Shown piece after piece: positions 25,329-33,515 of a stretch of DNA of 64,000 nucleotides. Origin of the DNA: Negadavirga shengliensis (GTDB taxonomy: Bacteria; Bacteroidota; Bacteroidia; Cytophagales; Cyclobacteriaceae). How positions within the stretch are numbered: the first letter of the stretch is position 1; each line of letters opens with the position of its first letter. The stretch is taken from assembly GCF_042652345.1 (NCBI RefSeq), contig NZ_JBHSJJ010000011.1, positions 114,779 through 178,778 on the forward strand, read 5' to 3'. Position numbers and translations under genes: made by a program. The notes beneath the pieces were generated by a model. That model did no database searches, was not told the origin of the DNA, and saw only the letters and a list, made by a program, of their open reading frames with translations.

Positions 25329-26510
25329 TCATCCTCCCTTCACCCCTTTCCCCGCCAATACAAACAACAGCGGCAACAGGGGCAACAAAAACCTGCCGTC
25401 CCAGTCCACCGTCGTAAGTCCTATACTCAGTGCATGGATACAGATAAACGCCAACACGAATATCCTGGCCGTCGGTGAAAAGGAAATCATACCCTTTATG
25501 GCAAAGCCATACAACGGGACCAGCAATAAGACCGAATACACATTGTGCCACAACGACCAATAGGGCCTGATATGGGCAAAGTAATAAAACAGTTTGCCAA
25601 AGAACAGTTTTGACCAATATAAAGGGTGATGTCCTATGAACAGAACTATCTGTGCCAACGGCCCATAAGACCGGCCCGGGAGGTACAGTTGCTCCGGGCG
25701 CTCCACGGTCAATAATGGATAGAAGTTGCTTTGGTCGAAACCACTTACGCCATATACTATCTCACCCAGGCGATAATCATTCATCATCCCATAGGTAGCC
25801 AACATCCTGTTGACCAACACCAAGAACCCTATCGCAACCAGCCCAACAAAAGCGGTTTTCAGAACCGCACTCCCCAAACGCCTCCATAAGAAAAATATAA
25901 ATAACGCCAACATCGCCCCCATCAAGGCGATACCGGTTGGTTTAATGCTAACCGTATATATCAGCACCAACGCCCCCGGCACCAAATAAAACCACTGCCG
26001 ATTTCCCCTGTACCAGTTGACCAGAAAATAAAGGCAAATGGCATTCATACTGACAAACAGGGATTCACAGAGGATATAGGAATTGTATATGGAAATTTCA
26101 AAAAACACCAGATAGAGCATGGCCGTAGCCAATGCCATCAGCCAGTTCGCCGTAACTTTCCCAGCAGCAAAATAAACGGCAATCAACCCCATAAAACTGA
26201 ATAGGTACTGTGCCAATACGATAGCTCCCAAAGAATCGTGAACACTTCTCACCCCCAGGATGAAAAAAGAATATCCGATGTACCAGATATTGTGGGGATC
26301 AATGTAAAAGCCGTTTGTGCCCATATTAGCGGCATACTCGAGGTACCTGGGAGAATCGTTTACCACCCTAATCCCCAGTTGCCGGAACAAAAAAGTGTTC
26401 AGCAAAGCAAATGAAGCCGTAAGAAATGCCAAATGCACCTTTGTGGAAAACATCCAAAGCGGCAGCCTCTGAAAACCAAAAGCCGGTATGTTGTTCTGAA
26501 AAACCTTCAA
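25329..26510 (-). CDS. Polytopic membrane protein, GT-C/mannosyltransferase-like
   Basis: 393 residues with about ten hydrophobic helices. The first extracytoplasmic loop has NDSPRYLEYA, resembling the acidic first-loop motif of GT-C enzymes such as ArnT and PMT-type transferases, which use polyprenyl-phosphate sugars. A further charged loop (LTVERPEQLYLPGRS) lies near residue 270. The family is not certain; a lipid-linked-sugar transferase or flippase partner is the most likely role, in keeping with the DPM1-like gene 2 kb upstream. The gene ends next to family C repeats. Confidence 0.62.
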   Translation of the reverse strand: MKVFQNNIPAFGFQRLPLWMFSTKVHLAFLTASFALLNTFLFRQLGIRVVNDSPRYLEYAANMGTNGFYIDPHNIWYIGYSFFILGVRSVHDSLGAIVLAQYLFSFMGLIAVYFAAGKVTANWLMALATAMLYLVFFEISIYNSYILCESLFVSMNAICLYFLVNWYRGNRQWFYLVPGALVLIYTVSIKPTGIALMGAMLALFIFFLWRRLGSAVLKTAFVGLVAIGFLVLVNRMLATYGMMNDYRLGEIVYGVSGFDQSNFYPLLTVERPEQLYLPGRSYGPLAQIVLFIGHHPLYWSKLFFGKLFYYFAHIRPYWSLWHNVYSVLLLVPLYGFAIKGMISFSPTARIFVLAFICIHALSIGLTTVDWDGRFLLPLLPLLFVLAGKGVKGG

Positions 26511-26621
26511 ATCAGTTCAAACAAAAAGAAATGGAAATCCGCTTCATAACTTTCTTGTTCTTCACAAAAAACTTTTAATTCCCATATCCCAATTCCTTGA
26601 AGGATCATCTCCCCTCTCTTT

Positions 26622-27578
26622 TTAGAGGGGTCCGGGGTTGAGGTCAAATTCATAAAACCACTGCCCGTACGTCTTGGCACCCAAACTTTCTTTCCATTTC
26701 ACCAGCCCTTCATTGGGCAAACCTGTATCCGGTTCATCGGATATGCCCATGCTGAAGTACTTTTTCTCCGAAAAAGTTTCTTCCAGCAAGGTGGTCATCA
26801 GCAGATCCAGGGCCCGCATGTTTCGGCCCGCCGGTGTAGAGGCGATGTATTGGGTGTGGGCCACTTCCGGTGTCACAAAAAGGACTGATCCTCCCACGGC
26901 CCCCTCCCTGTCAAATACCAGATACAACTGAATGTTTTCGGGAAAACGCTCCCGCAGCAGCATGATCTCCTCCAGCTTATGTACAGGCCGGGTGGCGTGC
27001 CTTTCCTGCAGGTTGGGAATGAGAATATTTTCCCAGAACACCTTAAAATCATCCGATCGCCCCACCCGTAAACCATGGGCTATGGCTTTTTTCCTTCCCC
27101 AAAGCTTACCCCGGTCCTTTATCCTGAAGGGCAAGGAGGTGGTATAGTGCTTCTGGGTTTTCAGCACCTCGGGGTTTTGGCGCTGAAAAGCCCGGGACAG
27201 GGCTTGGGAAAATGTGGTATAATAGAACTCAGGTACGGATTTTATCATCAGTGTTTCCAGCTTGTGGCTTCCCAGATAGGCCAGGGTAGCCCCGATCATC
27301 CCTTCTGAATCAGCTTCATCCAACCCGGGAGCAACGATCCATCCGGCATAAGTCAGGCCCCGGTGGGAAAAAACCTTTTTGCCCTCCTTTTCAGCCGGCA
27401 GCAGCGCCACCAAATCCCCGCCTCTATAAATCAACAGTGAAAAATCCTCAAACCTGTCCCCGTGGTACGAGATAAATTTTCTGCTGTGCATGAAAGTCCC
27501 ATTGATGCTCCTTTCTAATACGCTTTCCCATTGGTCCTCCAAACCCGAATGATACCGCTGCACCGTGAAAATCGTCAT
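26622..27578 (-). CDS. FemAB/GNAT-like acyltransferase
   Basis: 318 residues. NGTFMHSRKFISYHGDRF near the start and the ISDEPDTGLPNEGLVKWKES region near the end fit the FemAB-like or GNAT-superfamily proteins common in Bacteroidota surface-polysaccharide loci, which transfer amino acid or acyl groups to a glycan or lipid intermediate. No signal peptide. A conserved pocket region GGSVLFVTPEVAHTQYIAS precedes the end. It precedes the WecD-like gene in the same orientation with 9 bases between them, suggesting decoration of the same sugar. Substrate unknown. Confidence 0.72.
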   Translation of the reverse strand: MTIFTVQRYHSGLEDQWESVLERSINGTFMHSRKFISYHGDRFEDFSLLIYRGGDLVALLPAEKEGKKVFSHRGLTYAGWIVAPGLDEADSEGMIGATLAYLGSHKLETLMIKSVPEFYYTTFSQALSRAFQRQNPEVLKTQKHYTTSLPFRIKDRGKLWGRKKAIAHGLRVGRSDDFKVFWENILIPNLQERHATRPVHKLEEIMLLRERFPENIQLYLVFDREGAVGGSVLFVTPEVAHTQYIASTPAGRNMRALDLLMTTLLEETFSEKKYFSMGISDEPDTGLPNEGLVKWKESLGAKTYGQWFYEFDLNPGPL

Positions 27579-27587
27579 AAGCCAATC

Positions 27588-28304
27588 TTAGGCATCAGAC
27601 TTGGGCCTCCAGTGGTATATCCAGGTCTCTTTCTCTATGACAAACCCCGCCTGTTCATAAAATGACATTGCGGCAAGGTTTTCCTTTTGGGTAGACAGAC
27701 CTACTTTTCTATCTCCGGCCAGGGACATGACTTTATTCAGCAAGCTCCTTCCTATTCCCTGCCTCCTCAAATCGGGCAGAACCGAAAAGAGATCGATGTA
27801 GGCTGAAGTTTCGGCGATACCGCATGAGGCCATCCCTACGATATGGCCGCGTTGTTTGGCCATGATCATACGATAACCTTTATGGAGGCTTTCGCGCCAC
27901 CAGTTACCATAGAGTTTATTGTATTCCCCACAAACAAACCCCGGATCTTTTTTGAAGCGGGAATGATGTCCGCAGTGTAATGAAAGATTATTCATCTCAG
28001 CCTGAGCTTCATTATCCAATGCCGACGTACCCAATTCATTTAGCATCACTCCCGAAGGGGGAGGTAAGGATGTGCTGCTTTTTTTTCCCGAATCATTATT
28101 CTCATGTACCATACTGGCCCTCACTCCTGCTTCGAAAAGCTTGTCGTTGGGTCCCAAGGCGACGGAAGAAAAAACGTAAACCAGATCATAATCCCCCGGC
28201 TTCCCCGTAGCCAGATAGGCTTCAAATTCCTGCGGTGAACTTACCTCCACACTGCCCACAGCGTATCCAAACAACCGGGAATCAAATGAGAGGCTACGGA
28301 TCAT
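27588..28304 (-). CDS. GNAT family N-acetyltransferase, WecD-like
   Basis: 238 residues. The N-terminal part starts LSFDSRLFGYAVG, like the WecD/dTDP-4-amino-sugar acetyltransferases. The C-terminal half has the acetyl-CoA binding motif LRRQGIGRSLLNKVM, then NLAAMSFYEQAGF, the standard GNAT end. It probably acetylates an amino sugar nucleotide used by this locus. It overlaps the upstream GT2 gene by 4 bases. A central low-complexity region (SSTSLPPPSG) is less conserved. Confidence 0.8.
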   Translation of the reverse strand: MIRSLSFDSRLFGYAVGSVEVSSPQEFEAYLATGKPGDYDLVYVFSSVALGPNDKLFEAGVRASMVHENNDSGKKSSTSLPPPSGVMLNELGTSALDNEAQAEMNNLSLHCGHHSRFKKDPGFVCGEYNKLYGNWWRESLHKGYRMIMAKQRGHIVGMASCGIAETSAYIDLFSVLPDLRRQGIGRSLLNKVMSLAGDRKVGLSTQKENLAAMSFYEQAGFVIEKETWIYHWRPKSDA

Positions 28305-29236
28305 GTGCTTTTTTCAACGATATAGAGCGGCCTGTTCTTAACGCCTTCAAAAATTTTGCCCACATACAATCCTACCACTCCCAAGGTCATCAGGACCAGG
28401 CCGGACAATACCCAAATCGATACAATGATACTGGCATAACCCGGTACCAAAATGGCACCGAAAAGGTATCTGAAAAATGTGATCAGCGCATATATAAAGC
28501 CCAAAAACGCAATCCAAAAGCCCATTTTTATTACCATCCGAAGGGGTTTGTCCGAATAGGCTAGAAGCGTATTCAGCGCCAGATGAAAACGCTTTCTGAA
28601 ATTATAGCGGCTTATGCCGTCTCCAGCCGGGGCATGTTTGACATCATAAGTAGTCTGTTTGAACCCCACCCATTTCACCATGGCTGGAAAATAGCGGATG
28701 CTTTCCTTCATTCTCATCAACTCGGCTATCACGGTGCGGTGGTAAATTCCGAAATTCCCGACTGCGGCATCCTGCGGGGAACCTGACAAATAGGCCAAGA
28801 GCCTATAAAACACCGTGGATCCCGTCTTAACGATCCAACTGTCCCGGCGATCTTTCCGTCTGGCCAACACCACGTCATATCCATGGTTGGCTTTGGAAAC
28901 CAGGTTTGGAATCTCTTCAGGAAGATCCTGCAGATCTCCGTCCATGACCACCACCCATTCGCCCCTGGCCAAATCCAGTCCGGCGGTAATCGCATGGTGC
29001 TGTCCAAAATTCCTGCTTAGCCTGATGCCTTTGAGGGATGTCATCCCCCTCGCTATGGAAACAACGCTTTCCCATGTCCCGTCCTCACTATGGTCGTCAA
29101 CAAGGATAATTTCATATGTTGCACAAGTCTTTTTTAAAATGGCATCCAGCCGGCCCACCAGTTCCTTTACCGTCTTTTCAGCCTGAAACAGCGGTACCAC
29201 CACAGAAATATATAGAGTCGAATTTGCCAATTTCAC
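28301..29236 (-). CDS. Polyprenyl-phosphate glycosyltransferase (DPM1/ArnC/GtrB-like)
   Basis: 311 residues. ISVVVPLFQAEKTV, LVDDHSEDGTW and MDGDLQDLPEEIP (98-110) are the catalytic GT2 motifs of enzymes that load a sugar onto undecaprenyl phosphate. Two hydrophobic segments near residues 235-300 anchor it in the membrane, as in GtrB and ArnC. The product would be a lipid-linked sugar for a GT-C transferase such as the membrane protein downstream. It overlaps both neighbours by 4 bases. Confidence 0.9.
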   Translation of the reverse strand: MKLANSTLYISVVVPLFQAEKTVKELVGRLDAILKKTCATYEIILVDDHSEDGTWESVVSIARGMTSLKGIRLSRNFGQHHAITAGLDLARGEWVVVMDGDLQDLPEEIPNLVSKANHGYDVVLARRKDRRDSWIVKTGSTVFYRLLAYLSGSPQDAAVGNFGIYHRTVIAELMRMKESIRYFPAMVKWVGFKQTTYDVKHAPAGDGISRYNFRKRFHLALNTLLAYSDKPLRMVIKMGFWIAFLGFIYALITFFRYLFGAILVPGYASIIVSIWVLSGLVLMTLGVVGLYVGKIFEGVKNRPLYIVEKST

Positions 29237-29745
29237 ATGTTATAAACCACCCATCCCTCAATTCCTTCCCGGGGCTCCTCCATGATTACCTTAACCTTGA
29301 CCGCCCTCTGGATTTTCTTTTCTGCTTTCTTAATCAAAAAATCCAGGTATTCAAAATTGATGTCTTTTCCTATCAACAGCAGTTCAATGGTACCTGAATC
29401 AATACCTTTGGCATAATCGCCGGTAATCATCGCTTTTTTCACATTACCCAGTTTTTTGATCACCACCTCGATAAGATTATCAAATCCCAGGTATTTGGTG
29501 ACGATGCTTCTGATTTCTTCATAAAAAGGATGGCCCTGGTTAGCCTCATAGCTTTTGGTTTTCCCAAAATTGCTGGACAGCAACAGCCCCGCTTCAGAAA
29601 GCCTGTTGAGTTCCACCCGTACGGAATTCGTGGATTCGCTGAATTCCTCCGCCAACCCTCTGAGGTAGCCCTTGTTGCCTTTGTTCGAGAAAAACTTGAT
29701 CAAAAGCTTTACCCGGGTTTTGGAGGTAATTAAGGAGTCAAGCAT
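29233..29745 (-). CDS. Winged-helix transcriptional regulator with nucleotidyltransferase-like C-domain
   Basis: 170 residues. LLIKFFSNKGNKGYLRGLAEEF and STNSVRVELNRLSEAGLL form an ArsR/MarR-type winged helix in the first 75 residues. The rest (KAMITGDYAKGIDSGTIELLLIG) resembles a nucleotidyltransferase-like domain lacking obvious catalytic residues. This two-part architecture is common at the head of Bacteroidota polysaccharide loci. It is the first gene of the minus-strand block, and its stop overlaps the next start by 4 bases, so it is co-transcribed with the polysaccharide genes and could control them. No metal-binding cysteines are seen. Confidence 0.78.
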   Translation of the reverse strand: MLDSLITSKTRVKLLIKFFSNKGNKGYLRGLAEEFSESTNSVRVELNRLSEAGLLLSSNFGKTKSYEANQGHPFYEEIRSIVTKYLGFDNLIEVVIKKLGNVKKAMITGDYAKGIDSGTIELLLIGKDINFEYLDFLIKKAEKKIQRAVKVKVIMEEPREGIEGWVVYNM

Positions 29746-30073
29746 GCTTTATTTCCCTCTTTTGGGTTAACTGTCTATATAATATTGGAATGGAAAAAAA
29801 TCATCCGGCAATCTTGATGACGAATGTTCATTAGGTCACGAAGCTGAATTCCCAATGCCACTCGAAAATGGCTGACCTTGCCGGGTTCTCAGTCTTTTCC
29901 AAATACTTTTTTGGAACAAGCAAATACTTTTTTGAAAGCACGTACGTAACTAACTGATAATCAATTCACAGCTTCGCCACTTCAATCCCACCGGCCGGTT
30001 GTCCAGTGAGTAACAAAATTACTCGATGGTTTTAGATTTGCAAGTTTTGGCAGGGAATAAAATTTTTTGGGTG
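29746..30073. other. Gene-free promoter region of the polysaccharide block
   Basis: No gene is supported. The region between the regulator start and the family A array contains two copies of CAAATACTTTTTTG (29900-29913 and 29921-29934) and is otherwise AT-rich. A promoter for the minus-strand block must lie here, but I cannot fix its -33 and -7 elements. Confidence 0.6.
29900..29934. promoter_or_regulatory. Two 14-bp direct repeats, candidate operator
   Basis: CAAATACTTTTTTG occurs twice with exactly 21 bases between equivalent positions, i.e. two helical turns. The first copy is also half of an inverted repeat TTCCAAA...TTTGGAA (29898-29916). The pair is 155 bases upstream of the regulator ATG at 29745. 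Spacing suggests binding of a dimeric regulator on one face of the helix, perhaps the encoded winged-helix protein. Confidence 0.45.
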
Positions 30074-31223
30074 GGTGAAAACTTCCTGTTCTCTTTTCCC
30101 TATTCACTAAGTATTCAGGAAATAGGGAGCGGGGAACAGGGAATAGGGCGACAACCTCCTGTTCTCTTTTCCCTATTCACAAAGTATTCAGGAAATAGGG
30201 AACGGGGAACAGGGAATAGGGAATCGAGCGGAAACCTCCTGTTCTCTTTTCCCTATTCACTTTTCACGGAATATTCAGGAAACAGGGAATAGAGAACCGG
30301 GAACAGGGAATCGGGCGACAACCTCCTGTTCTCTTTTCCCTATTCACTAAGTATTCAGGAAATAGGGAACGGGGAACAGGGAATAGGGAATCGGGCGAAA
30401 ACTTCCTGTTCTCTTTTCCCTATTCACTTTTCACGGAATATTCAGGAAATAGGGAGCGGGGAACAGGGAATAGGGAATCGAGCGGAAACTTCCTGTTCTC
30501 TTTTCCCTATTCACTTTTCACGGAATATTCAGGAAACAGGGAATAGAGGACCGGGAACAGGGAATCGGGCGACAACCTCCTGTTCTCTTTTCCCTATTCA
30601 CTAAGTATTCAGGAAACAGGGAATAGAGAACCGGGAACAGGGAATCGGGCGACAACCTCCTGTTCTCTTTTCCCTATTCACAAAGTATTCAGGAAATAGG
30701 GAGCGGGGAACAGGGAACAGGGAATCGAGCGGAAACCTCCTGTTCTCTTTTCCCTATTCACTTTTCACGGAATATTCAGGGAACAGGGAATAGAGAACCG
30801 GGAATCGGGAATCGGGCGACAACCTCCTGTTCTCTTTTCCCTATTCACTAAGTATTCAGGAAATAGGGAGCGGGGAACAGGGAATAGGGAATCGGGCGAC
30901 AACCTCCTGTTCTCTTTTCCCTATTCACTTTTCACGGAATATTCAGGAAACAGGGAATAGAGAACCGGGAACAGGGAATCGGGCGGAAACCTCCTGTTCT
31001 CTTTTCCCTATTCACTAAGTATTCAGGAAATAGGGAACTGGGAACAGGGAACCGGGAATCGAGCGAAAACCTCCTGTTCTCTTTTCCCTATTCACAAAGT
31101 ATTCAGGAAATAGGGAGCGGGGAACAGGGAATAGGGAATCGAGCGGAAACTTCCTGTTCTCTTTTCCCTATTCACTTTTCACGGAATATTCAGGGAACAG
31201 AGAACGGGGACAGGAAATCGGGC
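30074..31223. repeat. Family A G-rich repeat array (second locus)
   Basis: Fourteen imperfect units of 78-91 bases, each with CTGTTCTCTTTTCCCTATTC, a CACTAAGTATTCAGG or CACGGAATATTCAGG segment and a G-rich run. The longest G-runs, such as 30371-30395 (four or more GGG tracts separated by AACA, AATA and AATC), satisfy a canonical G-quadruplex pattern. Complementary arms (GAGAACAGG and CCTGTTCTC types) allow hairpins. No four-helix-bundle gene or other gene was found in this array. Confidence 0.92.
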
Positions 31224-31225
31224 GC

Positions 31226-31268
31226 AACCTAAAATTGAAATCAGTTTCATTTTTCGTAATTTTAGGTT
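31226..31268. promoter_or_regulatory. Perfect 11-bp inverted repeat upstream of the GH43 gene
   Basis: AACCTAAAATT (31226-31236) and AATTTTAGGTT (31258-31268) are perfect complements around a 21-base spacer with a nested GAAATCAGTTTC hairpin. The right arm ends 33 bases before the ATG at 31302. It could be an operator or the 5' end of a leader hairpin. Its AT-rich content differs from the G-rich array it follows. Confidence 0.45.
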
Positions 31269-31301
31269 CAGTTGTATAGTTCCCATTTAAACTTATTGGC
31301 C

Positions 31302-32408
31302 ATGATAATAAAAAGACTACTTGTCATTCTCCTTATTTCAGCAACTTCGCTTGCCTGCAAAGAATCGGGCAAAAATGAAGAACATGTTGTAGAGGATACC
31401 GACAATAAATTTTCTCATCCCCCACTGGTCACCGACCGCTACACCGCCGATCCTTCCGCCCATGTTTTTGAGGGCAAAATCTATATTTATCCCTCCCACG
31501 ACCTGCCTTCAGAAGTGCCGCAAGATGACTGGGGATCCCATTTTGACATGCAGGATTACAGGGTTTATTCCATGGAAGGTCCCGATGGTCCTGTAACAGA
31601 TCATGGGCGGATATTACATGTGGATGATATCCCCTGGGCCAAAAGACAACTATGGGCGCCGGATGCAGCGGAGAAGAACGGAAAATATTACCTCTATTTT
31701 CCCGCCAAAGATGAACAAGACCTGTTTAAAATTGGGGTGGCCGTGGCAGATCGGCCAGAGGGTCCTTTTGTGCCACAGCCTGAGCCTATTGCCGGAACCT
31801 ACAGCATAGACCCCGCCGTATTTACAGATGATAACGGCGAATATTATCTGTACTGGGGAGGTATCTGGGGAGGTCAACTGCAAAAGTGGAAAGATGAAAC
31901 CTATACTTCTGTAGGAGATCAACCCACAGATGGAGAACCAGATCCCGAACAACCGGCCCTTGCACCAAAGATAGCCCGGCTTTCAGAAGATATGCTGTCT
32001 CTCGCGGAGACTCCTAAAGACGTTATCTTGCTAAATAATGACGGAAGTGCTATCAAAGCAGGGGACCATGATAAAAGGTTTTTTGAGGCTGCGTGGGTAC
32101 ATAAGCATAACGGCACCTATTACTTTTCCTATTCCACTGGCGACACACACTATATTGCCTATGGCACAGGGGATAACCCTTATGGGCCCTTTACTTATCA
32201 GGGGGTGATCCTCAATCCCGTCCAAGGCTGGACCAACCACCATTCTATTACGGAATTTGAAGGGCAATGGTACTTATTCTATCATGACACAGAGCTTTCG
32301 GGCGAAACGCACCTGAGAAATATCAAAATGGCTCCATTGGAACACTTGCCGGACGGGACTATTAAAACAATCGATTCTATGCAGCAGTATTCAGGAAATA
32401 GGGAATAG
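31302..32408 (+). CDS. GH43 family glycoside hydrolase lipoprotein with repeat-derived C terminus
   Basis: 368 residues from the ATG at 31302 (ten extra codons are open upstream). IKRLLVILLISATSLAC is a lipoprotein signal; C19 is the acylated cysteine. GH43 five-bladed propeller features include the catalytic-base region RYTADPSAHVF (D50), SIDPAVFTDDNG (the pKa-modulating Asp) and RFFEAAWVHKHNG (the catalytic Glu). These enzymes remove arabinose or xylose from polysaccharides. The last codons (QYSGNRE, then stop) are family A repeat sequence, so the original C terminus has been replaced. The loss seems small because the last propeller strand region (HLRNIKMAPLEHL) is present. Confidence 0.85.
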   Translation: MIIKRLLVILLISATSLACKESGKNEEHVVEDTDNKFSHPPLVTDRYTADPSAHVFEGKIYIYPSHDLPSEVPQDDWGSHFDMQDYRVYSMEGPDGPVTDHGRILHVDDIPWAKRQLWAPDAAEKNGKYYLYFPAKDEQDLFKIGVAVADRPEGPFVPQPEPIAGTYSIDPAVFTDDNGEYYLYWGGIWGGQLQKWKDETYTSVGDQPTDGEPDPEQPALAPKIARLSEDMLSLAETPKDVILLNNDGSAIKAGDHDKRFFEAAWVHKHNGTYYFSYSTGDTHYIAYGTGDNPYGPFTYQGVILNPVQGWTNHHSITEFEGQWYLFYHDTELSGETHLRNIKMAPLEHLPDGTIKTIDSMQQYSGNRE

Positions 32409-33004
32409 GGAACGGGGAACAGGGAATCGGTCAAAAACTCCCATTCCCTTTTCCCTATTCACTAAGTATTCAGGAAATAGGGAATAGGGAACGGGGAACA
32501 GGGAATCGGTCAAAAACTCCCATTCCCTTTTCCCTATTCACTAAGTATTCAGGAAATGGGGAACAGGGAACGGGGAACAGAAATTCGGTCGCAACCTCCC
32601 ATTCTCTTTTCAGGGAATATCCAGGAAACAGGGAATCGGACGGAACCTCCTGTTCTCTTTTCCCTATTCACTCAATATTCAGGGGATAGGGAATCGGGAA
32701 CAGGGAACAGGAAATCGGTCAAAAACTCCCATTCCCTTTTCCCTATTCACTAAGTATTCAGGAAATGGGGAACAGGGAACGGGGAACAGAAATTCGGTCG
32801 CAACCTCCCATTCTCTTTTCAGGGAATATCCAGGAAACAGGGAATCGGACGGAACCTCCTGTTCTCTTTTCCCTATTCACTCAATATTCAGGGGATAGGG
32901 AATCGGGAACAGGGAACAGGAAATCGGTCAAAAACTCCCATTCCCTTTTCCCTATTCACTCGGTATTCAGGACCAGAGAATGAGAAACAGTGAATAGAAA
33001 ATCG
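32391..33004. repeat. Family A repeat array (third locus), with a 209-bp duplication
   Basis: Units of the second-locus type but with CCCATTCCCTTTTCCC arms. 32556-32764 and 32765-32973 are the same sequence in direct tandem with a period of 209 bases, spanning three units. The array begins inside the 3' end of the GH43 gene and ends in degenerate sequence before 33005. Confidence 0.88.
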
Positions 33005-33515
33005 ATCGGAAACTTTCCCCAAAAAAAAACCACCGGCCTTTTTCCATGGACCAGTGGTTTATCAGGTTAGGCAAATAGGTTGATAAGTTTGATGTCTTAA
33101 GTCGCCCTTTTTTATTAATATCTCAAAGTTAAACAATCCCCTGTACACCCATGGGATGCAAATGTTATTGATTAGGGTATAAAATGTTTCCATCCCCGGT
33201 CAAAATAAATGATAAAGGGGCATTTGCCCGGTCAATCTTTATTTCTTCTAAATCACACTTCAGAAAATCCGTCCTGTGAATCATGATATTTGAGGTACCC
33301 GCTTGTTCCCGCCGGTCCCATAAAATATCCACAAATCCAGGAACAAGTTCCGGACAGGCTTACCCCGGAGTGATACAAAAACTATGCTTTATCTACTTTA
33401 CAGGAAGTGCTTTTTTGAAACAACATTTTAAAAATAGCATGTAGAGGTCCATCGGTATCAATTAATGGAATCAATGGGCAACGGACGGAAGCCCGCTGGC
33501 TTTCCCGATGCCCCG
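33005..33515. other. Gene-poor region with a possible gene relic
   Basis: An AT-rich stretch. The short hairpin ACCACCGGCC...TGGTTT near 33029-33060 may be a terminator-like structure. A coding-like fragment lies at 33165-33359 on the minus strand (see separate entry). No complete gene is supported. Confidence 0.6.
33165..33359 (-). pseudogene. Possible 3' relic of an unknown gene
   Basis: A minus-strand frame open for about 64 codons ends in TAA at 33165 and reads like protein (CPELVPGFVDILWDRREQ, then DFLKCDLEEIKIDRANAP). It has no convincing start (the only ATG, at 33284, leaves 39 residues) and is closed upstream by a TAA at 33360. It could be the 3' end of a gene whose front was lost, for instance by the nearby repeat expansion. 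I do not recognise the family. Confidence 0.3.

Noticed and set aside
30074..31223. Regular repeat array as a CRISPR array
   Set aside because: Units are contiguous and imperfect with no unique spacers of constant length, and no cas gene is in the window.
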